64,000 nucleotides of DNA from Microbacterium algeriense (GCF_008868005.1 NZ_WAAO01000002.1:62001-126000); one strand, 5' to 3'; counted from the first letter of the stretch, positions 36,066-46,144 are shown. The notes: generated by a model not told the origin, from the letters alone. Numbers and translations: made by a program.

Positions 36066-37097
36066 ATGCGCGCACGCCCCGGTCGGGTCACGATCTACGA
36101 CGTCGCCGCGCGCGCCGGAGTGAGCATCTCGACGGTCTCGCTGGCCGTGAGCGCTCCGCACCGCGTTCGTCAGGAGACCCGTGAGCGCATCGTCGCGGCA
36201 GCCACGGAGCTCGGCTACCGCATGACCTCCGGACGCAGAGTGGGGGCCGCTCGCATCGCGGTCGCCGCCCCTTTCACGACGTACCCGTCGTACCTCCGCC
36301 GGCTGTCGGGGATGCTCCGCCGTGCCAGGGACGCGGCGGTGGACATCATCCCGTACGACCTCGACTCCGCCGCCGCCGCGGAGGAGCCGCTGCTGGACGT
36401 GCTGCCGACGCGCACCGACGTCTCGGGGCTCGTGGTGATGGGCGTGCCGCTGGGAGGTGCCGCCCGGCGCGCGAGCAGGGCGGCCCGCATCCCGGTCGTG
36501 TACGTCGACGTCGTGCCGACCAGAGCCGAGGCGGGCGGACCCGTCATCCTCGTGGACGATCGGGACGGCGGCGCGCAGATCGGGCGTCACCTCGCCGAGC
36601 TCGGACACCGGAGGGTCCTCTTCGTGCACGAGCCGCAGCGGTCCCCGGCGTACGTGTCCGCGGGCATGCTGCGCGTCGACGGGCTGATGCCGCACGTCGC
36701 GGTGACCGATCTGCCGGTCGATGCTCCCGCGTCCGTCGATGGGCGCGTGATCGCCGCGGCACGGTCCGCCGGGGCGACGGCCATCGTGGCGAATCACGAC
36801 CAGTTCGCCGTGGCGGTCCTGACGGCGCTGCATGCGGAACCGGGGGGCGCTCCGCTCGCCGTCGTCGGATACGACGACGGCGAGGCGGCCGCAGCTCTGG
36901 GCATCACGACGGTGCGTCAGCCCTTCGAGGAGAGCGGGCGCACGGCTCTCGAGCTCGTCCTCGGGCTGGTGTCCGGCGCATCGAGGGAGCACGGGACCAT
37001 CCGACTCGCCCCGACACTCGTTCCGCGGGCGTCGACGCTGTCGGTCCCGATCGCGGCCGCCGTGCCCCCGGAGGTCAGGACCGAGAAGAAGCCGTGA
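36066..37097 (+). CDS. LacI-family regulator of the hydrolase operon
   Basis: A 343-residue regulator. The helix-turn-helix is at about residues 8-30 (VTIYDVAARAGVSISTVSLAVS); the sensor domain ends with LAVVGYDDGEAAAALGITTV. AGGAGG precedes the ATG. It is divergent from five co-oriented genes (two esterases, MFS, CocE-type hydrolase, APC permease) and probably represses both them and itself through the palindrome at 36033-36048. LacI proteins usually bind sugars, so the inducer may be a glycoside ester or a sugar lactone. It overlaps the convergent thioesterase-like gene by 23 bases. Confidence 0.9.
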   Translation: MRARPGRVTIYDVAARAGVSISTVSLAVSAPHRVRQETRERIVAAATELGYRMTSGRRVGAARIAVAAPFTTYPSYLRRLSGMLRRARDAAVDIIPYDLDSAAAAEEPLLDVLPTRTDVSGLVVMGVPLGGAARRASRAARIPVVYVDVVPTRAEAGGPVILVDDRDGGAQIGRHLAELGHRRVLFVHEPQRSPAYVSAGMLRVDGLMPHVAVTDLPVDAPASVDGRVIAAARSAGATAIVANHDQFAVAVLTALHAEPGGAPLAVVGYDDGEAAAALGITTVRQPFEESGRTALELVLGLVSGASREHGTIRLAPTLVPRASTLSVPIAAAVPPEVRTEKKP

Positions 37098-37548
37098 CCC
37101 GCTTCTTCTCGCGGATGTAGACCTCGCGGCGCACCTTGGCGACGACATCGCCCTCGCGATCGGTGATCACCGTCTCGAACCACTCGAGCACCTTGGCCCC
37201 GCCGCGCGCACGCTCCCGGATCTCCTCCGCCTTCTGCTTCGACACATGGAACTCCGCCGTGAGCACGCCGCGGCCCGGCTTGAGGAACTCGATCTCGCCG
37301 CGAGTGTCCCACACGACGTGGTCGCGGCCGAGCTGGTGCATCACGAGCATGAAGAAGTAGGGGTCGGTCATCGCCGACATGGAGCCGCCGAACGCGGTCT
37401 TGACGTAGTTGCGCGTGAACACGTTCACGTGCAGTTCGACGGTGGCGTGGGTCCAGTCCTCGCTGAAGCGGCGCACCCTGATGCCGCTGAAGAGGTTGGG
37501 GATCCACAGGCTCATGCCGATCGCGAGACGGCGGGGAGTGATGCGCAT
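37075..37548 (-). CDS. DUF4442 hotdog-fold, thioesterase-like protein
   Basis: A 157-residue single hotdog-fold protein of the DUF4442 type. The core helix and strand are visible in NYVKTAFGGSMSAMTDPYFF and the later strands in GEIEFLKPGRGVLTAEFHV. Relatives are acyl-CoA thioesterase-like but usually untested. ATG at 37548 was chosen because CACACT lies six bases upstream, while the ATG at 37566 lies beyond it. It is divergent from the GntR operon. Confidence 0.82.
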   Translation of the reverse strand: MRITPRRLAIGMSLWIPNLFSGIRVRRFSEDWTHATVELHVNVFTRNYVKTAFGGSMSAMTDPYFFMLVMHQLGRDHVVWDTRGEIEFLKPGRGVLTAEFHVSKQKAEEIRERARGGAKVLEWFETVITDREGDVVAKVRREVYIREKKRVTASSRS

Positions 37549-37597
37549 GCGGCCAGTGTGGAGCAATCCGCCATGGGTGGGGAACTTCTGTGGAGGG

Positions 37598-37634
37598 TTG
37601 CCACATAAGTTCTAGTTCACATAGAATAACTAGA
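37598..37634 (+). promoter_or_regulatory. Promoter with GntR operator over the -10
   Basis: A -35 TTGCCA (37598-37603) and a -10 TAGAAT (37622-37627) are separated by 18 bases. The 7-bp inverted repeat TCTAGTT (37611-37617) and AACTAGA (37628-37634) brackets the -10. This is a typical layout for autorepression by the YtrA-like GntR protein encoded next. Confidence 0.75.
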
Positions 37635-37657
37635 GATCACGACGAGAGGGGGACCGG

Positions 37658-38056
37658 ATGCTCATCCGCGTCGATGCCGACAGTCCGCGGGCCCTCTACG
37701 ACCAGGTCGCCGCGTCCATCCGCTCCGACATCCTCGCCGGCGTGCTGTCGCCGGGCGATCGGCTCCCCGCCGCGCGCGACGTCGCGGAAGCGCTGGAGAT
37801 CAACCAGCACACCGTGCTGCACGCGTACCAGCGGCTCCGCGACGAGGGGCTGGTCGATCTGCGTCGAGGTCGGGGCGCCGTGATCGCGGCGACCGCCGCC
37901 CCTCTCGCCGAACTCGCCCACGACATCGAGGAGCTGGTGCGCCGGGCAGCGGCGCTCGGCGTCTCGGTCGACACTCTCGCCGGCATCGTGCACGCGCACC
38001 GCGATCCCCGCAACGCCCCCACGCCGTCCGCACCACCTGAGGAGGACTCGCCATGA
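37658..38056 (+). CDS. YtrA-subfamily GntR repressor
   Basis: A 132-residue protein with a winged helix-turn-helix (about residues 10-75: YDQVAASIRSDILAGVLSPGDRLPAARDVAEALE in outline, shown by LYDQVAASIRSDIL and GDRLPAARDVAEAL) and a very short C-terminal helix pair instead of a full ligand domain, which defines the YtrA subfamily. These repressors commonly control adjacent membrane or ABC proteins and respond to envelope stress or antibiotics. It overlaps the DUF1648 gene by ATGA and its promoter holds a palindrome over the -10, so it is probably autoregulated. Confidence 0.9.
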   Translation: MLIRVDADSPRALYDQVAASIRSDILAGVLSPGDRLPAARDVAEALEINQHTVLHAYQRLRDEGLVDLRRGRGAVIAATAAPLAELAHDIEELVRRAAALGVSVDTLAGIVHAHRDPRNAPTPSAPPEEDSP

Positions 38057-39111
38057 CGACACACGACCTCACCCGCACACCGCCCGCGCTGCTGCGGCGC
38101 GCCAGAGTGCGGTTCTTCCTCGTGGCGCTGGTCGTCCCCGTCCTGATCACCGCGGCTGCCGTCATCGTGCTCCTCACCTGGTTGCCCACGCTGCCGGAGC
38201 AGGTGGCCACGCACTGGGGCATGAACGGTGCCGACGCCTTCGGCCCCGTCTCTGTCTACCTCTGGATGCTCCTCGCCATCGGCCTCGGGATCCCCGTGCT
38301 GATGGCGGTCACGACGCTTCTCGCGGTCGGCGCGCACTGGGGTGGCGCTGCGCGACTCATGGGCGCGCTCGCCGCGGGCATGGCCGCCTTCGCCGCGGTC
38401 ACGACCCTCGGCTCCCTGTGGATCCAGCGCGACCTCGTCGACACGACCCGGGTCCCCGGCATCGGCGGCGTCGTGGCCGTGTCGTTCGCGGCCCTCGTCC
38501 TCGTCGGCGCTGCGGCCTGGGCCGTGCAGCCCCGGGTGCGCCCCGAAGCGGGTCGGACGCTGCAGGCCCGGCACGTGATCGACATCGCGCAGGGGGAGCG
38601 GGTGGTCTGGGTGGCGACGACCTCGATGCCGCGCGGGGCCCTCCTCTTCCTGATCGTCGTCCTGCTCGGCCTGGTCGCGCTCGCGGGCTACATGCTCGGC
38701 ACCGGCGTCGCCGGCGGCGGGATCGTCGCGGTGGTGGTGGTGCTCGTCGCCCTCGCCCTCGCAGCCACCGCATCGTTCCGGGTCACGATCACCCCGGAGG
38801 GCTTCGCGGCCCGCGGACGCCTCGGATGGCCGCGCACCCGCATCCCGCTCGACCAGATCGTCTCGGCGCGCGCGGTCGACATCTCCCCGTTCGGCGAGTT
38901 CGGCGGCTGGGGCTGGCGCATCGCGGTGGACGGACGCTCCGGGATCGTCATGCGACGCGGGTCCGCGATCGAGGTGTCGCGCCGCGATCGACGACCGTTC
39001 CTCGTCACGATCGACGGTGCAGAGGAGGGGGCCGCCCTCCTGCAGGCATACGTCGACCGCGGACAGGCGCCGTCAGGATCGGCTTCCGGCACCGGGGAGG
39101 TGACGGCGTGA
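38053..39111 (+). CDS. DUF1648 membrane protein
   Basis: A 352-residue membrane protein with about six helices. The DUF1648 segment is at residues about 35-75 (LPEQVATHWGMNGAD). After the fourth helix a soluble stretch (about 180-205) and, near residue 255, a PH-like segment (FRVTITPEGFAARGRLGWP) follow. Similar proteins accompany YtrA-type repressors in Gram-positive bacteria (the SdpI/YhdR-like immunity setting). Start overlaps the GntR stop and the stop overlaps the CPBP start. Confidence 0.85.
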   Translation: MTTHDLTRTPPALLRRARVRFFLVALVVPVLITAAAVIVLLTWLPTLPEQVATHWGMNGADAFGPVSVYLWMLLAIGLGIPVLMAVTTLLAVGAHWGGAARLMGALAAGMAAFAAVTTLGSLWIQRDLVDTTRVPGIGGVVAVSFAALVLVGAAAWAVQPRVRPEAGRTLQARHVIDIAQGERVVWVATTSMPRGALLFLIVVLLGLVALAGYMLGTGVAGGGIVAVVVVLVALALAATASFRVTITPEGFAARGRLGWPRTRIPLDQIVSARAVDISPFGEFGGWGWRIAVDGRSGIVMRRGSAIEVSRRDRRPFLVTIDGAEEGAALLQAYVDRGQAPSGSASGTGEVTA

Positions 39112-40055
39112 CCTCTCGGACGACGCGTGCGGAGAGTGTGCACTGGCCCGCCGTCGCGGCCTTCGTCCTGATCGCCTGCGCTCTCGCCTGGGTGGTCGTG
39201 CTGCCGCTGTGGCTGGGGCGGGGCCTCGCCGAGCCGATGTCCACGGTGCTTTTGCCGGTGATGATGTTCACCCCGGCGATCGCGACGCTCGTCGTGACGT
39301 TCGTGATGAAGGTCCCCGGGCCCGGGAGGCGCGCGCGCTTCCTCGGGGTGTGGCCGCTGCGTCCGGCCAAGCGCGTGGTGTGGCTGATGGTCGCGGGCTG
39401 GCTGGTGCCGCCGCTGCTGGTCGCCCTCAGCATCCTGCTGTCCGTCGCCCTCGGTTTCGTGCAGCTGGACCTGACCTTCTCGGCGTTCGCGTCTCAGCTC
39501 GAGGGTGCGCTTCCCGACGGAGTCCCGGTACCGCCTGTCGGCGCCGTGGTGCTGGCCCAGCTGGCCCTGCTCCCGGTGGGTGCGCTGTTCAACAGCGTCT
39601 TCGCCGTCGGAGAGGAGATCGGCTGGCGCGGCTGGCTTCTTCCGGCGCTGCGCCCGCTGGGCACCTGGCCGGCGCTCGTGCTGAGCGGTGTGATCTGGGG
39701 GCTGTGGCACAGTCCGGTCATCCTGCTCGGCTACAACTTCGGGCGGACGGACATCACGGGCGTGCTCTTCATGATCGGCGGATGCGTCGCCTGGGGTGTG
39801 CTGCTCGGCTGGCTGCGCCTGCGCTCGGCTTCGGTCTGGCCAGCGGTGATCGCGCACGGATCGCTCAATGCCGCAGGCGGCCTCATCGTGCTGTTCGCCG
39901 CCGCGCAGCCCGACCTGGCTCTGGCCGGACCGCTGGGCGTCGCCGCCTGGATCGTGCTCGCCGTCGTCGCGGCGGTGCTGGTGCTGACGGGGCAGTTCCG
40001 CCGGCAGCCCGCCCTCGCCGATACCGCATCGCCGGCGCCGGCGCCGCGCCCTTGA
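39108..40055 (+). CDS. CPBP-family intramembrane protease
   Basis: A 315-residue membrane protein with about eight helices. The CPBP (Rce1-like) motifs are GEEIGWRGWLLP (paired Glu and Arg), GLWHSPVI (His) and HGSLNA. Members cleave prenylated proteins or peptides within the membrane and, beside YtrA/SdpI-like genes, often give self-protection against bacteriocins. It starts with GTG overlapping the previous stop by four bases (GTGA), with GGGGAGG upstream. It is the third gene of the GntR operon. Confidence 0.88.
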   Translation: MTSRTTRAESVHWPAVAAFVLIACALAWVVVLPLWLGRGLAEPMSTVLLPVMMFTPAIATLVVTFVMKVPGPGRRARFLGVWPLRPAKRVVWLMVAGWLVPPLLVALSILLSVALGFVQLDLTFSAFASQLEGALPDGVPVPPVGAVVLAQLALLPVGALFNSVFAVGEEIGWRGWLLPALRPLGTWPALVLSGVIWGLWHSPVILLGYNFGRTDITGVLFMIGGCVAWGVLLGWLRLRSASVWPAVIAHGSLNAAGGLIVLFAAAQPDLALAGPLGVAAWIVLAVVAAVLVLTGQFRRQPALADTASPAPAPRP

Positions 40056-40086
40056 CGGCGCGCGGCGCCGGCGGTTGGCTGAGGGC

Positions 40087-40764
40087 ATGGAACCCACCCC
40101 CGCCGCCTGGTCGCACGCCGACGACTTCCTCGCAGACATGCTCGTCGGAGACGACGACGCCCTCGCCGCGGCGCTCGACGCGCAGCGCGCCGCCGGTCTC
40201 CCCGAGATCGAGGTCGCACCCGTGGCCGGGAAGCTGCTGAACCTGCTGGTGCGCATCAGCGGCGCGCGGCGAGTCCTCGAGATCGGCACGCTGGGCGGCT
40301 ACTCCACCATCTGGATGGCACGCGCGGTCGGCCCGGAGGGTCGCGTCGTGACGATCGAGGCGGAGGCGGTGAACGCGGGGATCGCCAGGGCCAGCATCGA
40401 CGCAGCTGGTGTGGGGGAGCGGGTCGACATCCGTGTCGGCCGAGGCGCGGACGTGCTGCCCACTCTCGTCGGCGGTTTCGACCTGGTGTTCATCGACGCC
40501 GACAAGGAGTCGAACACGATCTACCTCGACTGGGCCGCGAAGCTCGGCCACCCGGGGACGGTGATCGTGCTGGACAACGTCGGTCGCGAAGGGGAGATCG
40601 TCGACGAGCACACGACCGACCCGAAGGTGATCGGCACGCGCGAGGGGCTGCGGATGCTGCGGGAGGACCCGCGGTTCGACGCCACCGCCCTGCAGACCGT
40701 CGGGGCGAAGGGATGGGACGGCTTCGCGCTCGCCGTCGTGGTCGAGGCAGCCGGGCTAGACTGA
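40087..40764 (+). CDS. SAM-dependent O-methyltransferase, COMT-like
   Basis: A 225-residue class I methyltransferase. The SAM loop is VLEIGTLGGYSTIWMA, followed by the acidic VVTIEAE, the metal/substrate residues in LVFIDADKESN and LVLDN-like VIVLDNVGREG. The architecture matches the catechol/caffeoyl-CoA O-methyltransferase group, which needs a divalent metal. Natural substrate unknown. TTGGCT lies six bases before the ATG, a weak -10-like hexamer. Confidence 0.9.
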   Translation: MEPTPAAWSHADDFLADMLVGDDDALAAALDAQRAAGLPEIEVAPVAGKLLNLLVRISGARRVLEIGTLGGYSTIWMARAVGPEGRVVTIEAEAVNAGIARASIDAAGVGERVDIRVGRGADVLPTLVGGFDLVFIDADKESNTIYLDWAAKLGHPGTVIVLDNVGREGEIVDEHTTDPKVIGTREGLRMLREDPRFDATALQTVGAKGWDGFALAVVVEAAGLD

Positions 40765-40804
40765 GCGCGGATCGACGACGCTCCACACCACGTTTTCCCC
40801 CTGA

Positions 40805-42100
<1,296 letters not shown>

Positions 42101-42178
42101 GCGCAGCCGAGAAGACGAAGCACGCCGCCGTCCGGGCGGTGAGATCCGCCGCGGAAGCGGCATGACGAAGGAGGGGCC

Positions 42179-42724
42179 GTGGCACGACGACCGGCTCCTC
42201 CTTCGCCGTCTCCCGCGGCGAAGGGCTCCCGTCCGGCGGAGCGGACGTCGACGCGAGCGGCCTCTCCGACCCGAGGGCGCGGGGCAGCGCCGCGTGTCGA
42301 TGTGCGGGAGTGGACCGCCGGCATCCGGCTGTCCGCCTTCTCGGTCATCATGCTCTCGCTCGTGGTGCTCGGTGCCTGGGTGCTCGTGCCGACGCTCGGC
42401 ACCTACATCGATCAGCGTCAGAAGATCGCGGCGCTCGAAGCCTCGGTGCAGGTCAGCCAGGACCAGATCGCCGCTCTCGAGGCAGAGCGCGAACGCTGGA
42501 ACGATCCGGCGTACATCACCACGCAGGCCCGCGAGCGCCTGTACTACGTCAAGCCCGGCGAGGTGGTCTACCTGGTCGACAACGACCTCGACCCGTCGGC
42601 GCTGCCCCGCGAGCAGGAGCCCGTGAGCGACACGCTCGAGGAGAAGCCCTCGGACTGGATGCCCCAGCTGCTGCGCACACTCGTCTCGACGGGTCTCAGC
42701 GACACCGCTGCCGCCACCCGCTGA
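42179..42724 (+). CDS. FtsB/DivIC-like septum formation initiator
   Basis: A 181-residue bitopic division protein. A basic, Pro/Ala-rich cytoplasmic N-terminus (1-45) is followed by a membrane helix (about 50-72, LSAFSVIMLSLVVLGAWVLV), then a coiled coil (about 78-110) and the short conserved C-terminal segment DPAYITTQARERLYYVKPGE. FtsB/DivIC proteins form part of the division complex with FtsL and FtsQ. AAGGAGG lies seven bases before GTG at 42179. It follows eno, as in other actinobacteria. Confidence 0.9.
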   Translation: MARRPAPPSPSPAAKGSRPAERTSTRAASPTRGRGAAPRVDVREWTAGIRLSAFSVIMLSLVVLGAWVLVPTLGTYIDQRQKIAALEASVQVSQDQIAALEAERERWNDPAYITTQARERLYYVKPGEVVYLVDNDLDPSALPREQEPVSDTLEEKPSDWMPQLLRTLVSTGLSDTAAATR

Positions 42725-42770
42725 GGGGCGCGTCGAGCATCCTCTCGGTCGGCTCCCCTACGCTGGAGGG

Positions 42771-43313
42771 GTGACCACGCCCCCGTTCCCCGCGCCCACG
42801 CCCGCCGAGCTCGCCGTCGTCTCGGCCCAGCTCGGCCGCCCCGCCCGCGGAGTGGTGGGGATCGCCGCCCGATGCGCCTGCGGCAACCCGACCGTGGTCG
42901 CCACGACGCCGCGCCTTCCGGACGGCACCCCGTTCCCGACCTTCTACTACCTGACCCACCCGGCCGCGACCGCGGCGATGTCGACGCTCGAGGCCACGCA
43001 GGTGATGCCAGAGCTGGCCGCCCTGCTCGCCGAGGACGAGGACACGGCCGAGGCCTACCTCGCCGCCCACCGGGCCTACCTGGCCGACCGTGCGCAGTTC
43101 GGGGAGGTCTCCGAGATCGACGGCATCTCCGCCGGCGGAATGCCGACGCGCGTGAAGTGCCTGCATGCCCTCGCCGGTCACGCGCTCGCGGCCGGTCCCG
43201 GCGTCAACCCGATCGGCGACGCGGCTCTCGCCCGCTCCGCCTGGTCCCCTTCGGTCTGCCGCTGCGAGGACCCCGGCGCCGCTCTCCGCGCCGAGGCGGC
43301 TGCTCCGGCATGA
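42771..43313 (+). CDS. DUF501 protein
   Basis: A 180-residue protein of the DUF501 family, conserved across actinobacteria beside eno and ftsB-like genes. It has conserved Cys-rich and Pro-rich motifs: ARCACGNPTVVATTPRLPDG, TFYYLTHPAA and the C-terminal MPTRVKCLHALAGHALAAGPG. These could bind a metal, but the function is unknown. TACGCT is exactly six bases before GTG (42759-42764), so the transcript is likely leaderless. Its stop overlaps the start of the protease gene by four bases. Confidence 0.93.
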   Translation: MTTPPFPAPTPAELAVVSAQLGRPARGVVGIAARCACGNPTVVATTPRLPDGTPFPTFYYLTHPAATAAMSTLEATQVMPELAALLAEDEDTAEAYLAAHRAYLADRAQFGEVSEIDGISAGGMPTRVKCLHALAGHALAAGPGVNPIGDAALARSAWSPSVCRCEDPGAALRAEAAAPA

Positions 43314-44623
43314 CCGCGCGCCGCACGCTGCGCAGCGCCGCCGCCCTCGCGGTGGTCGCGGCATCCGTGCTGCTCCTCGGAGCCACCCCGACCCCCACAC
43401 CGCCTCCGGTGCCCGACGACCCCAGCGACCCGGTGCGGGCGTCGGAGTACTGGCTCGACGGGGCGCGGATCCGCGAGGCGTGGCAGACGACCCGCGGCGA
43501 AGGGGTGACGATCGCCGTGATCGACACCGGCATCGGCAAGGTCCCGCAGACCTTCGGGGACGCGGTGGTCGGCGGTACCGACGTCTCGGGCGCGGGACGT
43601 GCGGACGGCCGCACGCCGCTCGGCGCCGTCGACGGCGACCACGGATCCTGGGTCGCCTCGCTCGCGGCGGGCCGTGGTGCTCCCGACGGGACTGGCATGA
43701 TCGGCGTGGCGCCGGAGGCCAATCTGCTGTCGATCTCGGTGGGCTTCGGCGCCGCCGCCGCCGTGCCGTTCACCGAGCAGGTCGCGAAGGGCATGCGCTG
43801 GGCGGTCGACCACGGCGCCGACATCATCAACCTCTCGTTCACGACCAACACGCTGGACTGGGACGAGAGCTGGGACGACGCGTTCCTCTACGCGTTCGAG
43901 CACGATGTCGTGGTCGTGGTCGCCGCCGGCAACCGGGGCAGCGGCACCAACATCATCGGGGCACCGGCCACGATCCCCGGCGTGCTGACGGTCGGCGGCG
44001 TCGACCAGACCGGAACCGCGAGCGTCGAGGCGTCGACGCAGGGCATCACGATCGGCATCTCCGCGCCGAGCGAGGGGCTGCTCGGTGTCTCGGCCGACGG
44101 CGAGGTGGTCCGCTGGCGCGGGACCAGCGGCGCTGCGCCGATCGTCGCGGGCATCGCGGCGCTCATCCGCTCGGCGCATCCCGACATCGCCGCGATCGAC
44201 GTCATCAACCGCATCATCAAGACCGCCATGCCCGTCGCGGATGCGACCAGGCCGCAGGACCCGCTGTACGGGTACGGCCTGGTCGACGCCGAGGCGGCCA
44301 TCTCGGCCAGCATCCCCACGGTCACCGAGAACCCGATGGGCGATCTGGCGGAATGGATCCGCGTGTACCGCCGCGCGGAGACCGAGCCGCAGCCGGAACC
44401 GACCGTGACTCCGGTCGCGATCCCTCCTCTTCCGGCCGCCGACGCGCCCACCGAACCCGGTTCACCGTTGCTTCCCAGCCCGGATTCGCTGCGCTACGGT
44501 ACCCTGCCGCTCATCGCGCTCACGGTCCCTGGTATCCTGATAGCGCTTGGCGTCACCGCAGCTGCCCGGCGCATCCGATCGGCGCGCGTTCCCGTACGCC
44601 AAATTCCCGACTCCGAGGAGTAG
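43310..44623 (+). CDS. Mycosin-like S8 serine protease, membrane-anchored
   Basis: A 437-residue secreted subtilase. N-terminal signal (1-25), Pro/Thr linker, then a catalytic domain with Asp72 (AVIDTGIG), His111 (GDHGSWVASLAAG) and Ser near 273 (WRGTSGAAP); Asn of the oxyanion hole is in VVAAGNRGSG. Residues about 400-425 form a C-terminal membrane helix followed by a basic tail, the same layout as mycosins of type VII secretion. No ESX genes are in this window. Start overlaps DUF501 by ATGA. The substrate is unknown. Confidence 0.9.
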   Translation: MTARRTLRSAAALAVVAASVLLLGATPTPTPPPVPDDPSDPVRASEYWLDGARIREAWQTTRGEGVTIAVIDTGIGKVPQTFGDAVVGGTDVSGAGRADGRTPLGAVDGDHGSWVASLAAGRGAPDGTGMIGVAPEANLLSISVGFGAAAAVPFTEQVAKGMRWAVDHGADIINLSFTTNTLDWDESWDDAFLYAFEHDVVVVVAAGNRGSGTNIIGAPATIPGVLTVGGVDQTGTASVEASTQGITIGISAPSEGLLGVSADGEVVRWRGTSGAAPIVAGIAALIRSAHPDIAAIDVINRIIKTAMPVADATRPQDPLYGYGLVDAEAAISASIPTVTENPMGDLAEWIRVYRRAETEPQPEPTVTPVAIPPLPAADAPTEPGSPLLPSPDSLRYGTLPLIALTVPGILIALGVTAAARRIRSARVPVRQIPDSEE

Positions 44624-44630
44624 TTCTTCT

Positions 44631-46091
44631 GTGCCTCAGAACAGCACTGTGCCCAAGATCCTGATCGTCGGCGGAGGGTACGCGGGTTTCTACACCGCGT
44701 GGAAGCTCGAGAAGCACCTGCGCAAGGGTGAGGCCGATGTGACCATGGTCGACCCGCTGCCGTACATGACGTACCAGCCGTTCCTGCCCGAGGTCGCCGC
44801 CGGTTCGATCGAGGCGCGCCACTCCGTGGTCGCGCACCGCCGTCACCTCAAGCGCACGAACGTGGTCACGGCCAAGGTCACGAACATCAACCACGCGCAG
44901 AAGGTCGCCACGATCACGCCGCCCGTGGGCGCGCCCTACGAGTTCGCGTACGACCAGATCGTCGTGACCGCGGGTGCCGTCTCCCGCACGTTCCCGATCC
45001 CCGGCATCGCCGACAACGCGATCGGGCTCAAGACGATCGAAGAGGCCGTCGCCATCCGCGACAAGGTCATGTCGAACTTCGACAAGGCCGCCTCGCTCCC
45101 CGCCGGTCCCGAGCGTGACCGTCTGCTGACCGTCGTCGTGGTCGGTGGTGGCTTCGCCGGCATCGAGGTGTTCGCCGAGCTGCGCTCGCTCGCCTCCTCG
45201 CTCGTGGGCAAGTACCCCCAGCTGCGCTTCGAGGACACGCACTTCCACCTGATCGAGGCGATGGGCCGCATCATGCCCGAGGTCTCGCTGGAGACCAGCA
45301 AGTGGGTCATGAAGGACCTCGGCAAGCGGGGCGCGTTCATCCACCTCGACACCCAGGTCACGGGAGCCATCGACGGCAACGTCGAGCTCTCCACCGGCGA
45401 GGTCATCCCGACGGATGTCATCGTCTGGACCGCCGGCGTCATGGCCAACCCGACCGTCGTGCGCGGCGGCGACCTCCCGGTCGAGGAGCGCGGTCGCATC
45501 CAGACCCGCGCCGACCTGCGCGTCGGCACGCCCGAGGCGTTCGTCGAGGGCGCCTGGGCCGCCGGTGACGTGTCCGCCGTCCCCGACCTGTCCGGCGGCG
45601 GTGTCGGCGGTTTCTGCGTGCCGAACGCCCAGCACGCGGTCCGCCAGGCGAAGCTCCTCGCGAAGAACCTCGTGGGCGTGCTCCGGGGCGAGAAGCCCAA
45701 GGACTACTTCCACAAGAACCTCGGCGCTGTCGCGGGTCTCGGCCTCTACAACGGTGTCTTCCAGTCCGGCAAGATCGCCCTGAAGGGCTTCATCGCCTGG
45801 CTCGCGCACCGCGGCTACCACGGCCTCGCGATGCCGACGTGGGAGCGCAAGTGGCGCGTGCTGTGGGGCTGGTGGAACAACCTGTGGCTCGGCCGCGACC
45901 TCGTCAACCTCGAGACCGTGCAGAACCCGCGCTACGTCTTCGAGGAGTTCGCCGCACGTCCGCGTCCTGCCGCTCCCGCTGCTCCGACCGCAGATGCACC
46001 GGCGGCGAAGACCGAGCCCGCGAAGAAGCCCGCGGCGAAGAAGGCATCCGCGAAGTCGGCCGACCAGCCTGTCGAGGCTGCGGCGAAGTAA
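44631..46091 (+). CDS. Type II NADH dehydrogenase (NAD(P)/FAD-dependent oxidoreductase)
   Basis: A 486-residue flavoprotein that passes electrons from NADH to quinone without pumping protons. The FAD-binding motif is at residues 10-20 (ILIVGGGYAGFYTA), the NADH-binding motif is TVVVVGGGFAGIEVF near 165, and the C-terminal FAD contact is AWAAGDVSAVPDL. The membrane-binding C-terminal region (near 400-440) is followed by an Ala/Lys-rich tail of about 40 residues that is not needed for the fold. GTG at 44631 is preferred (GAGGAG ten bases upstream); an ATG at 44547 would lie inside the protease gene. Confidence 0.92.
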   Translation: MPQNSTVPKILIVGGGYAGFYTAWKLEKHLRKGEADVTMVDPLPYMTYQPFLPEVAAGSIEARHSVVAHRRHLKRTNVVTAKVTNINHAQKVATITPPVGAPYEFAYDQIVVTAGAVSRTFPIPGIADNAIGLKTIEEAVAIRDKVMSNFDKAASLPAGPERDRLLTVVVVGGGFAGIEVFAELRSLASSLVGKYPQLRFEDTHFHLIEAMGRIMPEVSLETSKWVMKDLGKRGAFIHLDTQVTGAIDGNVELSTGEVIPTDVIVWTAGVMANPTVVRGGDLPVEERGRIQTRADLRVGTPEAFVEGAWAAGDVSAVPDLSGGGVGGFCVPNAQHAVRQAKLLAKNLVGVLRGEKPKDYFHKNLGAVAGLGLYNGVFQSGKIALKGFIAWLAHRGYHGLAMPTWERKWRVLWGWWNNLWLGRDLVNLETVQNPRYVFEEFAARPRPAAPAAPTADAPAAKTEPAKKPAAKKASAKSADQPVEAAAK

Positions 46092-46110
46092 CGGCTCTCC
46101 GTACCACCTG

Positions 46111-46144
46111 GATCGGCCCCGACGCGTCTGCGTCGGGGCCGATC
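46111..46144 (+). terminator. Strong hairpin after NADH dehydrogenase
   Basis: A perfect 15-bp stem (46111-46125 with 46130-46144) and a four-base loop begin 20 bases after the stop. No T-run follows. It is the strongest terminator-like structure in the window. Confidence 0.75.
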
